From positions 1-5,677 of the forward strand of contig JAACDY010000158.1 in assembly GCA_009936675.1 (NCBI GenBank): a DNA stretch of 5,677 bases, written 5' to 3'. Positions 1 to 5,677 of the stretch are shown here, piece after piece. Under the pieces are notes generated by a model, which worked only from the letters and a program-made list of their open reading frames with translations, was not told the DNA's origin and did not search any database. Source of the DNA: Bacteroidota bacterium (GTDB taxonomy: Bacteria; Bacteroidota; Bacteroidia; Flavobacteriales; Flavobacteriaceae). The translations under genes were made by a program, and so were the position numbers. The number at the start of each line of letters is the position of its first letter. Within the stretch, counting starts at the first letter, position 1.

Positions 1-1403
1 AGTCGGAGTTTGATCAAGGCGTTGATGCGCTTAAAGGGAAAAAAATCGTAATCGTAGGATGTGGTGCTCAAGGGCTCAACCAAGGCCTCAACATGCGCGA
101 CTCTGGTTTGGACATCAGCTATACCCTGCGTCAAGGAGCCATCGATCAAAAAAGAGCCTCTTATCAAAATACTGTTGACAATAATTTTAATGTTGGAAAC
201 TACGAAGAGATGGTTCCCACTGCCGATGTGGTCATCAATCTAACCCCCGACAAAAACCACAGCTCCGTGATCGAAGCTGTAGTTCCTTTGATGAAAAAAG
301 GGGCGACTCTTTCTTATTCTCACGGTTTTAACATCGTAGAAGAGGGAATGACCATTCGAAAAGATTTGACCGTAATCATGGTGGCACCCAAATGTCCAGG
401 GTCTGAGGTAAGAGAAGAATACTTGAGAGGTTTTGGTGTGCCGACATTGATCGCTGTTCACCCCGAAAATAACCCTCAAAATCATGGATTGGATTATGCC
501 AAGGCATATGCTGTTGCCACAGGAGGTCACAGAGCAGGAGTCTTGGAGTCTTCTTTTGTCGCCGAAGTAAAGTCGGATTTGATGGGAGAACAAACCATAT
601 TGTGTGGGGTACTTCAAACCGGTTCCATTCTCAGTTTTGACAAAATGGTTGAAAAAGGAATTGATCCAGCTTATGCTGCCAAATTGATCCAATACGGTTG
701 GGAAACCATTACCGAAGCCCTCAAACATGGAGGGATCACCAATATGATGGATCGTCTTTCTAATCCTGCAAAAATCAAAGCTTTCGAACTTTCCGAAACG
801 CTTAAAGAAATCCTTACGCCATTGTTCCACAAGCATATGGACGATATCATGTCTGGACATTTTTCCAAAACCATGATGGAAGATTGGGCCAATGACGACA
901 AAAACCTTTTGGAATGGAGAGCAGCAACAGGTGAAACCGCTTTTGAAAAAACAACTATTACCGATCATGAAATTTCTGAACAAGAATATTTTGATCACGG
1001 GGTTTTGATGGTTGCTTTTGTTCGTGCCGGTGTAGAACTGGCCTTTGACACTATGGTAGCCTCAGGCATCAAAGAAGAATCTGCTTATTACGAATCACTG
1101 CACGAAACCCCTCTTATTGCCAATACCATCGCCAGAAAGAAATTATTCGAAATGAACCGTGTTATTTCTGATACTGCCGAGTATGGATGTTATTTGTTCG
1201 ATCACGCTGCCAAGCCTTTGTTGGTTGATTTTATGAAAGAGATCGATACCAATGTTATCGGAAAAGCTTTTGCTGAAGGAGAAGGTAATGGAGTTGACAA
1301 CCGTCAATTGATTGATGTGAACGAAATCATTCGTTTTCATCCGGTCGAAATCATCGGTTACGATTTGAGGGAGTCTATGACTGCCATGAAAAAAATCGTT
1401 TAA
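1..1403 (+). CDS. ilvC: Ketol-acid reductoisomerase, class II (long form), 5'-partial
   Basis: This enzyme carries out the Mg2+- and NADPH-dependent isomerisation and reduction of 2-acetolactate and 2-aceto-2-hydroxybutyrate, the second step of valine/isoleucine (and leucine) synthesis in the cytoplasm. The frame is open from the window edge (first full codon at 3) to TAA at 1401-1403, giving 466 visible residues. The first ATG in frame, at 93, is internal: the Rossmann glycine motif GCGAQG (57-74) lies upstream of it. By comparison with the 491-aa E. coli protein, about 25 N-terminal residues are missing and the C-terminus is complete. In E. coli numbering, all key residues are present: His132 (SHGFN), Lys155 (APKCPG), Asp217 and Glu221 (SDLMGEQ), Glu389 and Glu393 (YYESLHE) and Ser414 (ISDTAEYG). 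Arg68, Arg76 and Ser78 of the NADPH phosphate-binding loop are also kept, but position 69 is Gln where E. coli has Lys. The two C-terminal knotted domains identify class II rather than the shorter (roughly 330-350 aa) class I. No other ilv or leu gene is visible. Confidence 0.97.
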   Translation, partial: SEFDQGVDALKGKKIVIVGCGAQGLNQGLNMRDSGLDISYTLRQGAIDQKRASYQNTVDNNFNVGNYEEMVPTADVVINLTPDKNHSSVIEAVVPLMKKGATLSYSHGFNIVEEGMTIRKDLTVIMVAPKCPGSEVREEYLRGFGVPTLIAVHPENNPQNHGLDYAKAYAVATGGHRAGVLESSFVAEVKSDLMGEQTILCGVLQTGSILSFDKMVEKGIDPAYAAKLIQYGWETITEALKHGGITNMMDRLSNPAKIKAFELSETLKEILTPLFHKHMDDIMSGHFSKTMMEDWANDDKNLLEWRAATGETAFEKTTITDHEISEQEYFDHGVLMVAFVRAGVELAFDTMVASGIKEESAYYESLHETPLIANTIARKKLFEMNRVISDTAEYGCYLFDHAAKPLLVDFMKEIDTNVIGKAFAEGEGNGVDNRQLIDVNEIIRFHPVEIIGYDLRESMTAMKKIV

Positions 1404-1437
1404 TACACCACAGAGATTCATCGATCTATCGCTCATC

Positions 1438-1456
1438 AAAGTTAACTTTTAGTTAA
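1438..1456. repeat. 12-bp palindrome overlapping a second inverted repeat
   Basis: Positions 1438-1449 read AAAGTTAACTTT, which equals its own reverse complement. Overlapping it, TTAACT (1442-1447) and AGTTAA (1451-1456) form an inverted repeat with a 3-nt spacer. It lies about 50-70 nt upstream of the predicted -7 element of the following gene. That placement would suit a dimeric transcription factor, but no regulator is identified and AT-rich palindromes also arise by chance. Confidence 0.4.
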
Positions 1457-1479
1457 GGTAAGGAGGAACTCCATTTCCT

Positions 1480-1512
1480 TTTGCCCTTGGTTGTAAAAAT
1501 TGTTTAACTTTG
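1480..1512 (+). promoter_or_regulatory. Predicted Bacteroidota-type promoter for the GapN-like gene
   Basis: TAACTTTG at 1505-1512 matches the Bacteroidota primary sigma factor -7 consensus TAnnTTTG exactly. A TTTG at 1480-1483 sits 21 nt upstream of it, within the spacing reported for the -33 element in this phylum. Transcription would start around 1517-1522, leaving a leader of roughly 20-25 nt before the ATG at 1542. The leader is A-rich with no Shine-Dalgarno sequence, which is usual for Bacteroidota. The promoter is predicted from motifs only. Confidence 0.6.
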
Positions 1513-1518
1513 TTTAAC
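1501..1518 (+). repeat. Tandem TGTTTAAC direct repeat over the -7 element
   Basis: TGTTTAAC occurs at 1501-1508 and again at 1511-1518, so the copies repeat every 10 nt, about one helical turn. The pair overlaps the predicted -7 box (1505-1512). A protein bound to both copies would lie on one face of the DNA and block RNA polymerase, which would suit a repressor. This function is inference. Confidence 0.4.
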
Positions 1519-1533
1519 AAACATAAAACAAAG
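1508..1533. promoter_or_regulatory. Inverted repeat at the predicted transcription start (possible operator)
   Basis: CTTTGTTT (1508-1515) and AAACAAAG (1526-1533) are exact reverse complements separated by 10 nt. The repeat begins inside the -7 element, spans the likely start point and ends 8 nt before the ATG. It could be an operator or a short 5'-UTR hairpin; with only A/T-rich arms the RNA stem would be weak, so a protein site is the better guess. Confidence 0.4.
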
Positions 1534-1541
1534 CCACAACA

Positions 1542-3170
1542 ATGAGTAATGTTTTGACTCACCCCAACATTAAATCTTTAAAAATCAGTGACATACCGGA
1601 AGTCTATCGACCACAAGTGACCAACTTCAATCAGTATCTTATTGATGGAACGTTGAAAACATGGAAAGGTAATACGGCGGACGTATATTCCACCATTAGA
1701 ACTGAAAATGAAAATGGTGAAATGGCTCCCACCCTTTTGGGTTCGGTACCCGATATGGAATCTGAACCTGCACTGGAGGCACTAGAATCTGCCAAGAAAG
1801 CTTTTGACAGAGGAAAAGGCCAATGGCCTACCATGCGGGTAAGAGAGCGATTGAATTGCCTTGAACGATTTGCCGACAAAATGAAATCTCACCGTGATCA
1901 GGTGGTCAAACTTTTGATGTGGGAGATTGGTAAAACCCTCAGTGACTCTGAAAAAGAGTTCGATCGAACCGTTGATTATATATACGACACTGTAGAGGCC
2001 TATAAAAAGTTAGACCAAAAGAGTGCCAAGTTTGAAAAAGAAGGAGGGATTCATGCCCACATCAGAAGAAGTCCCTTGGGTGTGGTCTTGTGTTTAGGCC
2101 CTTACAATTATCCCTTGAACGAAACCTTTTGTCTGTTGATTCCTGCCATTGTAATGGGAAATACAGCCGTATTCAAACCCGCCAAGCACGGAGTCCTTTT
2201 GATTACTCCTTTGCTTCAAGCCTTTAAAGAATGTTTCCCTCCTGGTGTGGTAAACATCCTCTTTGGTCGTGGTAGAAAAATTGCCCAACCCATTATGAAG
2301 ACGGGTCACGTTGATGTTTTAGCCTTGATTGGTCACAGTTCTTCGGCAGTGGCATTACAAGATGAGCATCCCAATAAGAACAGACTTCGACTGGTACTGG
2401 GACTGGAAGCCAAAAATCCGGGTGTCATTTTGCCCGATGCTGATTTGGATCATACTGTAAAAGAATGTATTTCTGGAACCTTGTCCTACAACGGACAACG
2501 TTGTACGGCACTTAAAGTGTTGTATGTGCATGAGTCTATCATTGATCAATTCAATAAAAAATTCTCCGAGGCAGTTGATGCATTAAAATTTGGATTGCCA
2601 TGGGAAAAAGATGTGTTTTTGACACCTCTTCCCGAACCCAATAAACCACAATACATCAAAGACCTAATTGATGATGCTACCGCTAAAGGAGGCAATGTGA
2701 TGAATAAGAAGGGCGGTCAAATGTCAGAGAATTATACTTATCCTGCGGTTATCTACCCTGTCAACGATTCTATGAATCTCTATCACGAGGAACAGTTTGG
2801 TCCTGTGATTCCAGTTATTCCTTACAAAGATATTAACGAACCTTTGGATGCTATGGCAGCCTCAGATTACGGTCAGCAGGTGAGTCTTTTTGGGAGAGAT
2901 GTTCGAAAAATTGGTCCGCTTATCGATATATTGGCCAACCTCGTTTGTCGTGTTAACCTAAACAGCGCCTGCCAAAGAGGGCCAGATGTATATCCATTTA
3001 CGGGTAGAAAAAATTCTGCAGTAAGTACACTGAGTGTATTCGATGCCTTAAGGTCTTTCTCGATCAGATCTTTTGTCGCTTCCAAAGACAATCCCTACAA
3101 CAATGAAATTTTAGAAAGCCTGTTGAACTCTAATGAGTCCAACTTTGTTTCCTCCGATTACATACTGTAG
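1542..3170 (+). CDS. gapN: Aldehyde dehydrogenase, NADP-dependent non-phosphorylating GAPDH (GapN) type
   Basis: By family, this protein probably oxidises glyceraldehyde-3-phosphate directly to 3-phosphoglycerate while making NADPH, bypassing ATP formation in glycolysis; it is cytoplasmic. The 542-aa protein has an ALDH fold over residues ~28-515. It shows the oxyanion-hole Asn189 (GPYNYP), the cofactor Lys212 (FKPAKHG), the nucleophile Cys321 (NGQRCTA) and Glu417/Phe419 (EEQFGP). The CQRGPDVYPFTGRK stretch (477-490), followed by LSVFDALRSFSIRS, resembles the GapN C-terminus. Compared with the ~475-aa streptococcal GapN it has an N-terminal extension and a ~27-residue C-terminal tail. Oddities: the usual ELGGK with the general-base Glu reads GLEAK (287-291), so Glu is shifted by two positions (289), and the nucleotide-binding GSTxxG reads GHSSSA (264-269). 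ATG at 1542 fits the promoter and starts just ahead of the fold. Substrate is inferred; another ALDH activity is possible. Confidence 0.85.
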   Translation: MSNVLTHPNIKSLKISDIPEVYRPQVTNFNQYLIDGTLKTWKGNTADVYSTIRTENENGEMAPTLLGSVPDMESEPALEALESAKKAFDRGKGQWPTMRVRERLNCLERFADKMKSHRDQVVKLLMWEIGKTLSDSEKEFDRTVDYIYDTVEAYKKLDQKSAKFEKEGGIHAHIRRSPLGVVLCLGPYNYPLNETFCLLIPAIVMGNTAVFKPAKHGVLLITPLLQAFKECFPPGVVNILFGRGRKIAQPIMKTGHVDVLALIGHSSSAVALQDEHPNKNRLRLVLGLEAKNPGVILPDADLDHTVKECISGTLSYNGQRCTALKVLYVHESIIDQFNKKFSEAVDALKFGLPWEKDVFLTPLPEPNKPQYIKDLIDDATAKGGNVMNKKGGQMSENYTYPAVIYPVNDSMNLYHEEQFGPVIPVIPYKDINEPLDAMAASDYGQQVSLFGRDVRKIGPLIDILANLVCRVNLNSACQRGPDVYPFTGRKNSAVSTLSVFDALRSFSIRSFVASKDNPYNNEILESLLNSNESNFVSSDYIL

Positions 3171-3173
3171 CAT
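3171..3173. other. Three-base gap between convergent stop codons
   Basis: The TAG of the plus-strand gene ends at 3170 and the stop of the minus-strand gene occupies 3174-3176. No convincing hairpin terminator lies here. On the plus strand a weak TACA-TAC-TGTA stem overlaps the TAG, followed by T-rich DNA to about 3209. Transcripts from the two sides probably overlap within each other's coding ends. Confidence 0.7.
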
Positions 3174-4769
3174 TTATTTTTTGTTTTTGTAGATTTTTTT
3201 GACCAAGTTTTTGCCTTGCATCGCTGAGGCGGTCACTACACCGGAGAACATCGCCCCACCCACACCGGCTGAAACAATATCTTGTCCTGTCAGATAGAAG
3301 TTTTTGATTGGCGTTCGGGGTTCCAGAAACTTTTGTTTAAAACGTTCGGGGGTATGATCGATACCGTAAATTTCACCTTCTTTATAGTTGACAAAGTTTT
3401 GAGTGGTCAGGGGAGTAGAAAGCTCGGAATGATCAATTTTCCCCCTGAGATGCGGCAACTGTTGAAAAAGTACTTCCAACAGTCTGTCCGACATTTCTGC
3501 TTTTAACTGATCATAGTCTTTCCCTCTTTTCATCCATTGGGTACCCTCCCATTTTTTGACCAAATCGAAAGATAAAAGGGTGATGATGTCAATGGTACTT
3601 CGATCCGGATAACGATAAGACCAACTGGGATCTTTGGCAGCAGGAAAAGAAATATAGACTACTGGAAAAGGAGCCTTTGGATCTTTGAGATAGTTGGCAA
3701 CGATAGTGTCGTGGTCACCCTTTTCGGGATAAATCCACAGGTTGTTTTTAGGCAGTTGCAAAGCTTCCGGACTGCCTTTTAATCCAATGTACAAACAAGC
3801 ATGAGCCACTGAGGGATTGACCTTTTTCAGTTGCTTTTGCATTTTGTGTTTTTTGAGAACTGCCGGGGGAATCAGTTTTTCGTAAGTATTAAAAATCCCG
3901 GTGCTGCTTACCACATGTTTTGCATGAAATTTTCTTCCGTCTTTCATTTGCACCCCGATGGCCTTATTTTTTTGGATAAGAATTTCATCCACTTCAGCAT
4001 TGATTAAAATGGTACCGGATCCCTTTTCTATAACCGGATCTATGGTTTTGACAATTTCCGAAGATCCTCCCACGGGAAAACTACCTCCATTAAAATAATG
4101 CCTTACCACGGTGGCGTGCATCGCAAAACTACTTAGTTTTGGAGGTAAGCCATAATCACCATATTGTCCTGTGAGGACTTTTATTAGGGTTTCATTTTGG
4201 GTGATCGATTCCAGTACTTCACGAGTGGTTCTACCGGCATATTTCAAATATTTTTTTCTCATCCTACCGCCCAATAAGCGCGAGAGAAAAGGAGGGAGTG
4301 CTTTGGAACTATAATAAGAACCCATTGATTTGACTACATCAAAAACCAAATCTACGTATTCATCGATGGCTTTTTTTTCTTCAGGAAAATAGATGATCAA
4401 CTGAGCTTTAAAATTTTCTACTCCCTTGACCAACTCATATTCTTTCTTCCCAATAATGATGCGATCATAGACCCTTCCCATATCGGCCCATTGGAGTTTT
4501 CCATCGCTGATATAATCAAACATTCTTCTGATAGCGCTGTTGGGACGTTGTACCTCCCCGATATAGTGAATACCGACATCCCACTCATAACCATTTCGCT
4601 TAAAAATATGGGTAAAGCCCCCGGCCGTGTAATGCCGCTCCAGGACCAAAACACTTTTACCTTCTCTGGATAAAAAAGCCGCAGTGGTCAGTCCTCCGAT
4701 ACCGGAGCCAATGACAATGGTATCGTAGTTTTTCTCGGTTTTAAATTTTCGTTTGTAGGATTGTATCAT
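3174..4769 (-). CDS. FAD-dependent oxidoreductase, phytoene desaturase / retinol saturase (RetSat)-like
   Basis: This is a flavoprotein of the CrtI/RetSat superfamily, whose members desaturate or saturate carbon-carbon double bonds in polyenes such as carotenoids and retinol. The actual bacterial substrate is unknown. The 531-aa protein opens with an FAD-binding Rossmann motif GSGIGG (21-26), the ribose-binding acid Glu44 ending LVLE, then AGGF (49-52) and the WDVGIHYIG stretch (63-71) typical of RetSat-like proteins. Mid-protein is FNGGSFPVGGSSEIV (226-240). The C-terminal FAD motif is NFYLTGQDIVSAGVGGAMFSG at 490-510. There is no signal peptide and no clear membrane helix; attachment to the membrane surface is possible, as for relatives. 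Length suits the bacterial members (~500-550 aa). The ATG at 4769 precedes the Rossmann strand by 14 residues and has no Shine-Dalgarno sequence. It follows the glycoside hydrolase-like gene by 42 nt on the same strand, so co-transcription is likely. No crtB, crtY or other carotenoid gene is seen in the window. Confidence 0.85.
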   Translation of the reverse strand: MIQSYKRKFKTEKNYDTIVIGSGIGGLTTAAFLSREGKSVLVLERHYTAGGFTHIFKRNGYEWDVGIHYIGEVQRPNSAIRRMFDYISDGKLQWADMGRVYDRIIIGKKEYELVKGVENFKAQLIIYFPEEKKAIDEYVDLVFDVVKSMGSYYSSKALPPFLSRLLGGRMRKKYLKYAGRTTREVLESITQNETLIKVLTGQYGDYGLPPKLSSFAMHATVVRHYFNGGSFPVGGSSEIVKTIDPVIEKGSGTILINAEVDEILIQKNKAIGVQMKDGRKFHAKHVVSSTGIFNTYEKLIPPAVLKKHKMQKQLKKVNPSVAHACLYIGLKGSPEALQLPKNNLWIYPEKGDHDTIVANYLKDPKAPFPVVYISFPAAKDPSWSYRYPDRSTIDIITLLSFDLVKKWEGTQWMKRGKDYDQLKAEMSDRLLEVLFQQLPHLRGKIDHSELSTPLTTQNFVNYKEGEIYGIDHTPERFKQKFLEPRTPIKNFYLTGQDIVSAGVGGAMFSGVVTASAMQGKNLVKKIYKNKK

Positions 4770-4811
4770 GATAGATTTTTGAGAATAATCATTTAAAATT
4801 TAATCAACGAC
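4770..4811 (-). other. 42-nt spacer between the two minus-strand genes
   Basis: This AT-rich spacer separates the TGA of the upstream hydrolase-like gene from the ATG of the oxidoreductase. Read on the minus strand it contains TAAATTTT, one mismatch from the -7 consensus TAnnTTTG, but there is no TTG at a suitable distance upstream. I see no terminator hairpin and no Shine-Dalgarno sequence. Read-through from the upstream gene is the simplest reading. Confidence 0.5.
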
Positions 4812-5677
4812 TCAATCAATTTTTTTTCGCTGCCAACGGAGCTGTTTGTTGATCTTGTCAAACATCAGTAACTCGGAGTAAAACTGCCAATCAAAATCTT
4901 TTAATTGGTTGGCCAAATGATGGTGGTGGTCCTGATCCAAGAGATAGTCTTGGGGTTTATGGATGATCCTTGTTTGAGCGTAGGTTTTTTCGACTTTATT
5001 TTTCAATTCGTAAAATTCTGATTCGAGTTCGGCGATTTTCGCTTTTTCGATCAACCGTTCTTCATCGTTGGAGGCTTGATCAAAATGTTCCAAAGCCAAT
5101 AAAATTTTGGGGGTGAATGAAACTACTTCATTTACCCTCTGATAAACCTCAAGGGTATAAGCATTCCTTTTGGCAAGTTTTTGCATCTGTTCTATTTTTT
5201 CACCCATCTTGGTGGTGCTTTCGATCATTTTTTTTGCCATCGTCAACCTTTGTTTATAATCAACACTCCATTGGCCGGGATATTTGCTGTCGGGAAGGGG
5301 GATCAATCCATCTTCCTCGGCTTTTTCCATTTCCATGAGGTAGTTTCTTTTGTTGCCTTTCAGTAAAATATTTTTCCATTGCCCAACGGGCTGTTCTAAG
5401 GAATCGATGAAAGCAAAATTGTTTTCTGCCAATACAAATGAAAACTCCCGATGCCGATAAGCACTTTTGAGTTCGCTTTTACTGAGTTGGTCACCAGACC
5501 AAGTATCATTGGCAAAAGCAATAATACCTCTATAGTACAGTTCAAAATGAGGGGAATCGTCGTCCCAAAGGGTCAATAGGAGGCCGTTGAGTCCTGTTTC
5601 TATGGAGGACAAAGCAAAAGAACGAATGTTGTCCATATTGCCTTCCCTTTGCGGCATCAACACCCATCGGGTTTGAC
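4812..5677 (-). CDS. Probable glycoside hydrolase (GH20-like barrel end plus helical C-terminal domain), 5'-partial
   Basis: The frame is open from the window edge at 5677 to TGA at 4812-4814, giving 287 complete codons. The GTG at 5661-5663 is in frame but is an internal Val: residues QTRW precede it without a break and the protein reads on as RWVLMPQREGN. The segment GLLLTLWDDDSPHFE (5541-5585) followed by LYYRGIIAFANDTW looks like the last strand and helix of a TIM barrel from a family 20 type beta-N-acetylhexosaminidase, where a Trp and an acidic residue contact the sugar. The catalytic Asp-Glu pair would lie upstream, outside the window, so activity cannot be judged. The rest (~200 residues) is a charged, mostly helical domain with possible coiled-coil stretches (for example EERLIEKAKIAELESEFYEL, about 5004-5063) and an unusual HHHH run (4917-4928) near the end. 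The signal peptide, if any, is not visible. Family assignment is from motif memory; another TIM-barrel hydrolase family is possible. Confidence 0.6.
   Translation of the reverse strand, partial: QTRWVLMPQREGNMDNIRSFALSSIETGLNGLLLTLWDDDSPHFELYYRGIIAFANDTWSGDQLSKSELKSAYRHREFSFVLAENNFAFIDSLEQPVGQWKNILLKGNKRNYLMEMEKAEEDGLIPLPDSKYPGQWSVDYKQRLTMAKKMIESTTKMGEKIEQMQKLAKRNAYTLEVYQRVNEVVSFTPKILLALEHFDQASNDEERLIEKAKIAELESEFYELKNKVEKTYAQTRIIHKPQDYLLDQDHHHHLANQLKDFDWQFYSELLMFDKINKQLRWQRKKID

Larger units (their letters stand above)
1404..1541. other. Intergenic control region between ilvC and the GapN-like gene
   Basis: These 138 nt hold no gene. The first third (1404-1437) shows no structure I can support. 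From 1438 on, the region carries a 12-bp palindrome, several GTTAA/GTTTAAC-type repeats, a Bacteroidota-type promoter and an inverted repeat just before the next start codon; each is listed separately. A short GGAG-GAA-CTCC hairpin (1462-1472), followed by a pyrimidine-rich stretch with four Ts (1473-1482), could act as a weak terminator for ilvC. Its stem is only 4 bp, so I do not annotate it as a terminator. Confidence 0.7.

Noticed and set aside
93..95. ATG at 93 as the start of ilvC
   Set aside because: The NADPH-binding GCGAQG motif lies upstream in the same frame (57-74), so the true start is outside the window.
240..998. Long (252-codon) open frame on the minus strand opposite ilvC
   Set aside because: It lies entirely within ilvC, whose frame encodes a full set of catalytic residues. 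The antisense translation is rich in Phe, His, Cys and Ser, has no recognisable domain and no promoter, and is a shadow of the real gene.
1461..1467. AGGAGGA resembling a Shine-Dalgarno sequence
   Set aside because: It is about 75 nt from the ATG at 1542, upstream of the predicted promoter, and no short open frame with a start codon follows it at ribosome-binding distance.
1460..1482. Possible rho-independent terminator after ilvC
   Set aside because: The best stems (GGAG/CTCC with a 3-nt loop, or AAGGA/TCCTT with an 11-nt loop) are only 4-5 bp and the following T run is only four bases, too weak to call.
5661..5663. GTG as start codon of the last minus-strand gene
   Set aside because: The frame stays open upstream to the window edge and the residues on both sides form a continuous homologous-looking stretch in the middle of a barrel domain, so this GTG is an internal valine and the gene is cut by the window.
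1..5677. Search for a previously undescribed system (defence, mobile, CRISPR-like, RNA-based)
   Set aside because: Apart from short intergenic sites, the window is filled by four metabolic genes with recognisable or partly recognisable families. There are no repeat arrays, terminal inverted repeats, tRNA or integrase signs, and no intergenic stretch longer than 138 nt that could hold a structured RNA of size.

Overview
The window most likely comes from a member of the Bacteroidota, probably a flavobacterium-like lineage. Three things point there. The ketol-acid reductoisomerase is the long class II form, with wording I associate with flavobacteria. A perfect TAnnTTTG -7 element lies upstream of the second gene. 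The two visible start codons have A-rich leaders with no Shine-Dalgarno sequence. This assignment is inference; no rRNA or other marker is present.

Layout: (1) positions 1-1403, plus strand: ilvC, missing only about its first 25 codons, for branched-chain amino acid biosynthesis. (2) 1404-1541: a 138-nt intergenic region with a Bacteroidota-type promoter, a 12-bp palindrome, a tandem TGTTTAAC pair and an 8-bp-arm inverted repeat around the predicted transcription start. (3) 1542-3170, plus strand: a 542-aa aldehyde dehydrogenase superfamily protein of the non-phosphorylating, NADP-dependent glyceraldehyde-3-phosphate dehydrogenase (GapN) type. Its usual ELGGK motif reads GLEAK. (4) After a 3-nt gap, two minus-strand genes converge on it. 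At 3174-4769 is a complete 531-aa FAD-dependent oxidoreductase of the phytoene desaturase / retinol saturase (RetSat) type. At 4812-5677 is the C-terminal part of a probable glycoside hydrolase (GH20-like barrel end plus a helical tail), whose 5' end is cut off by the window edge.

How the genes relate: ilvC and the GapN-like gene point the same way, but the promoter between them suggests separate transcription. Both consume or make NADPH-linked metabolites (IlvC uses NADPH, GapN makes it), a plausible but unproven metabolic link. The two minus-strand genes are 42 nt apart and probably co-transcribed, hydrolase first, although their predicted functions do not form an obvious pathway.

I see no mobile element, CRISPR array, RNA gene, phage gene or defence system. 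The window looks like ordinary chromosomal housekeeping and metabolic DNA. The points most worth a second look are the displaced catalytic glutamate in the GapN-like enzyme and the repeat-rich control region in front of it.
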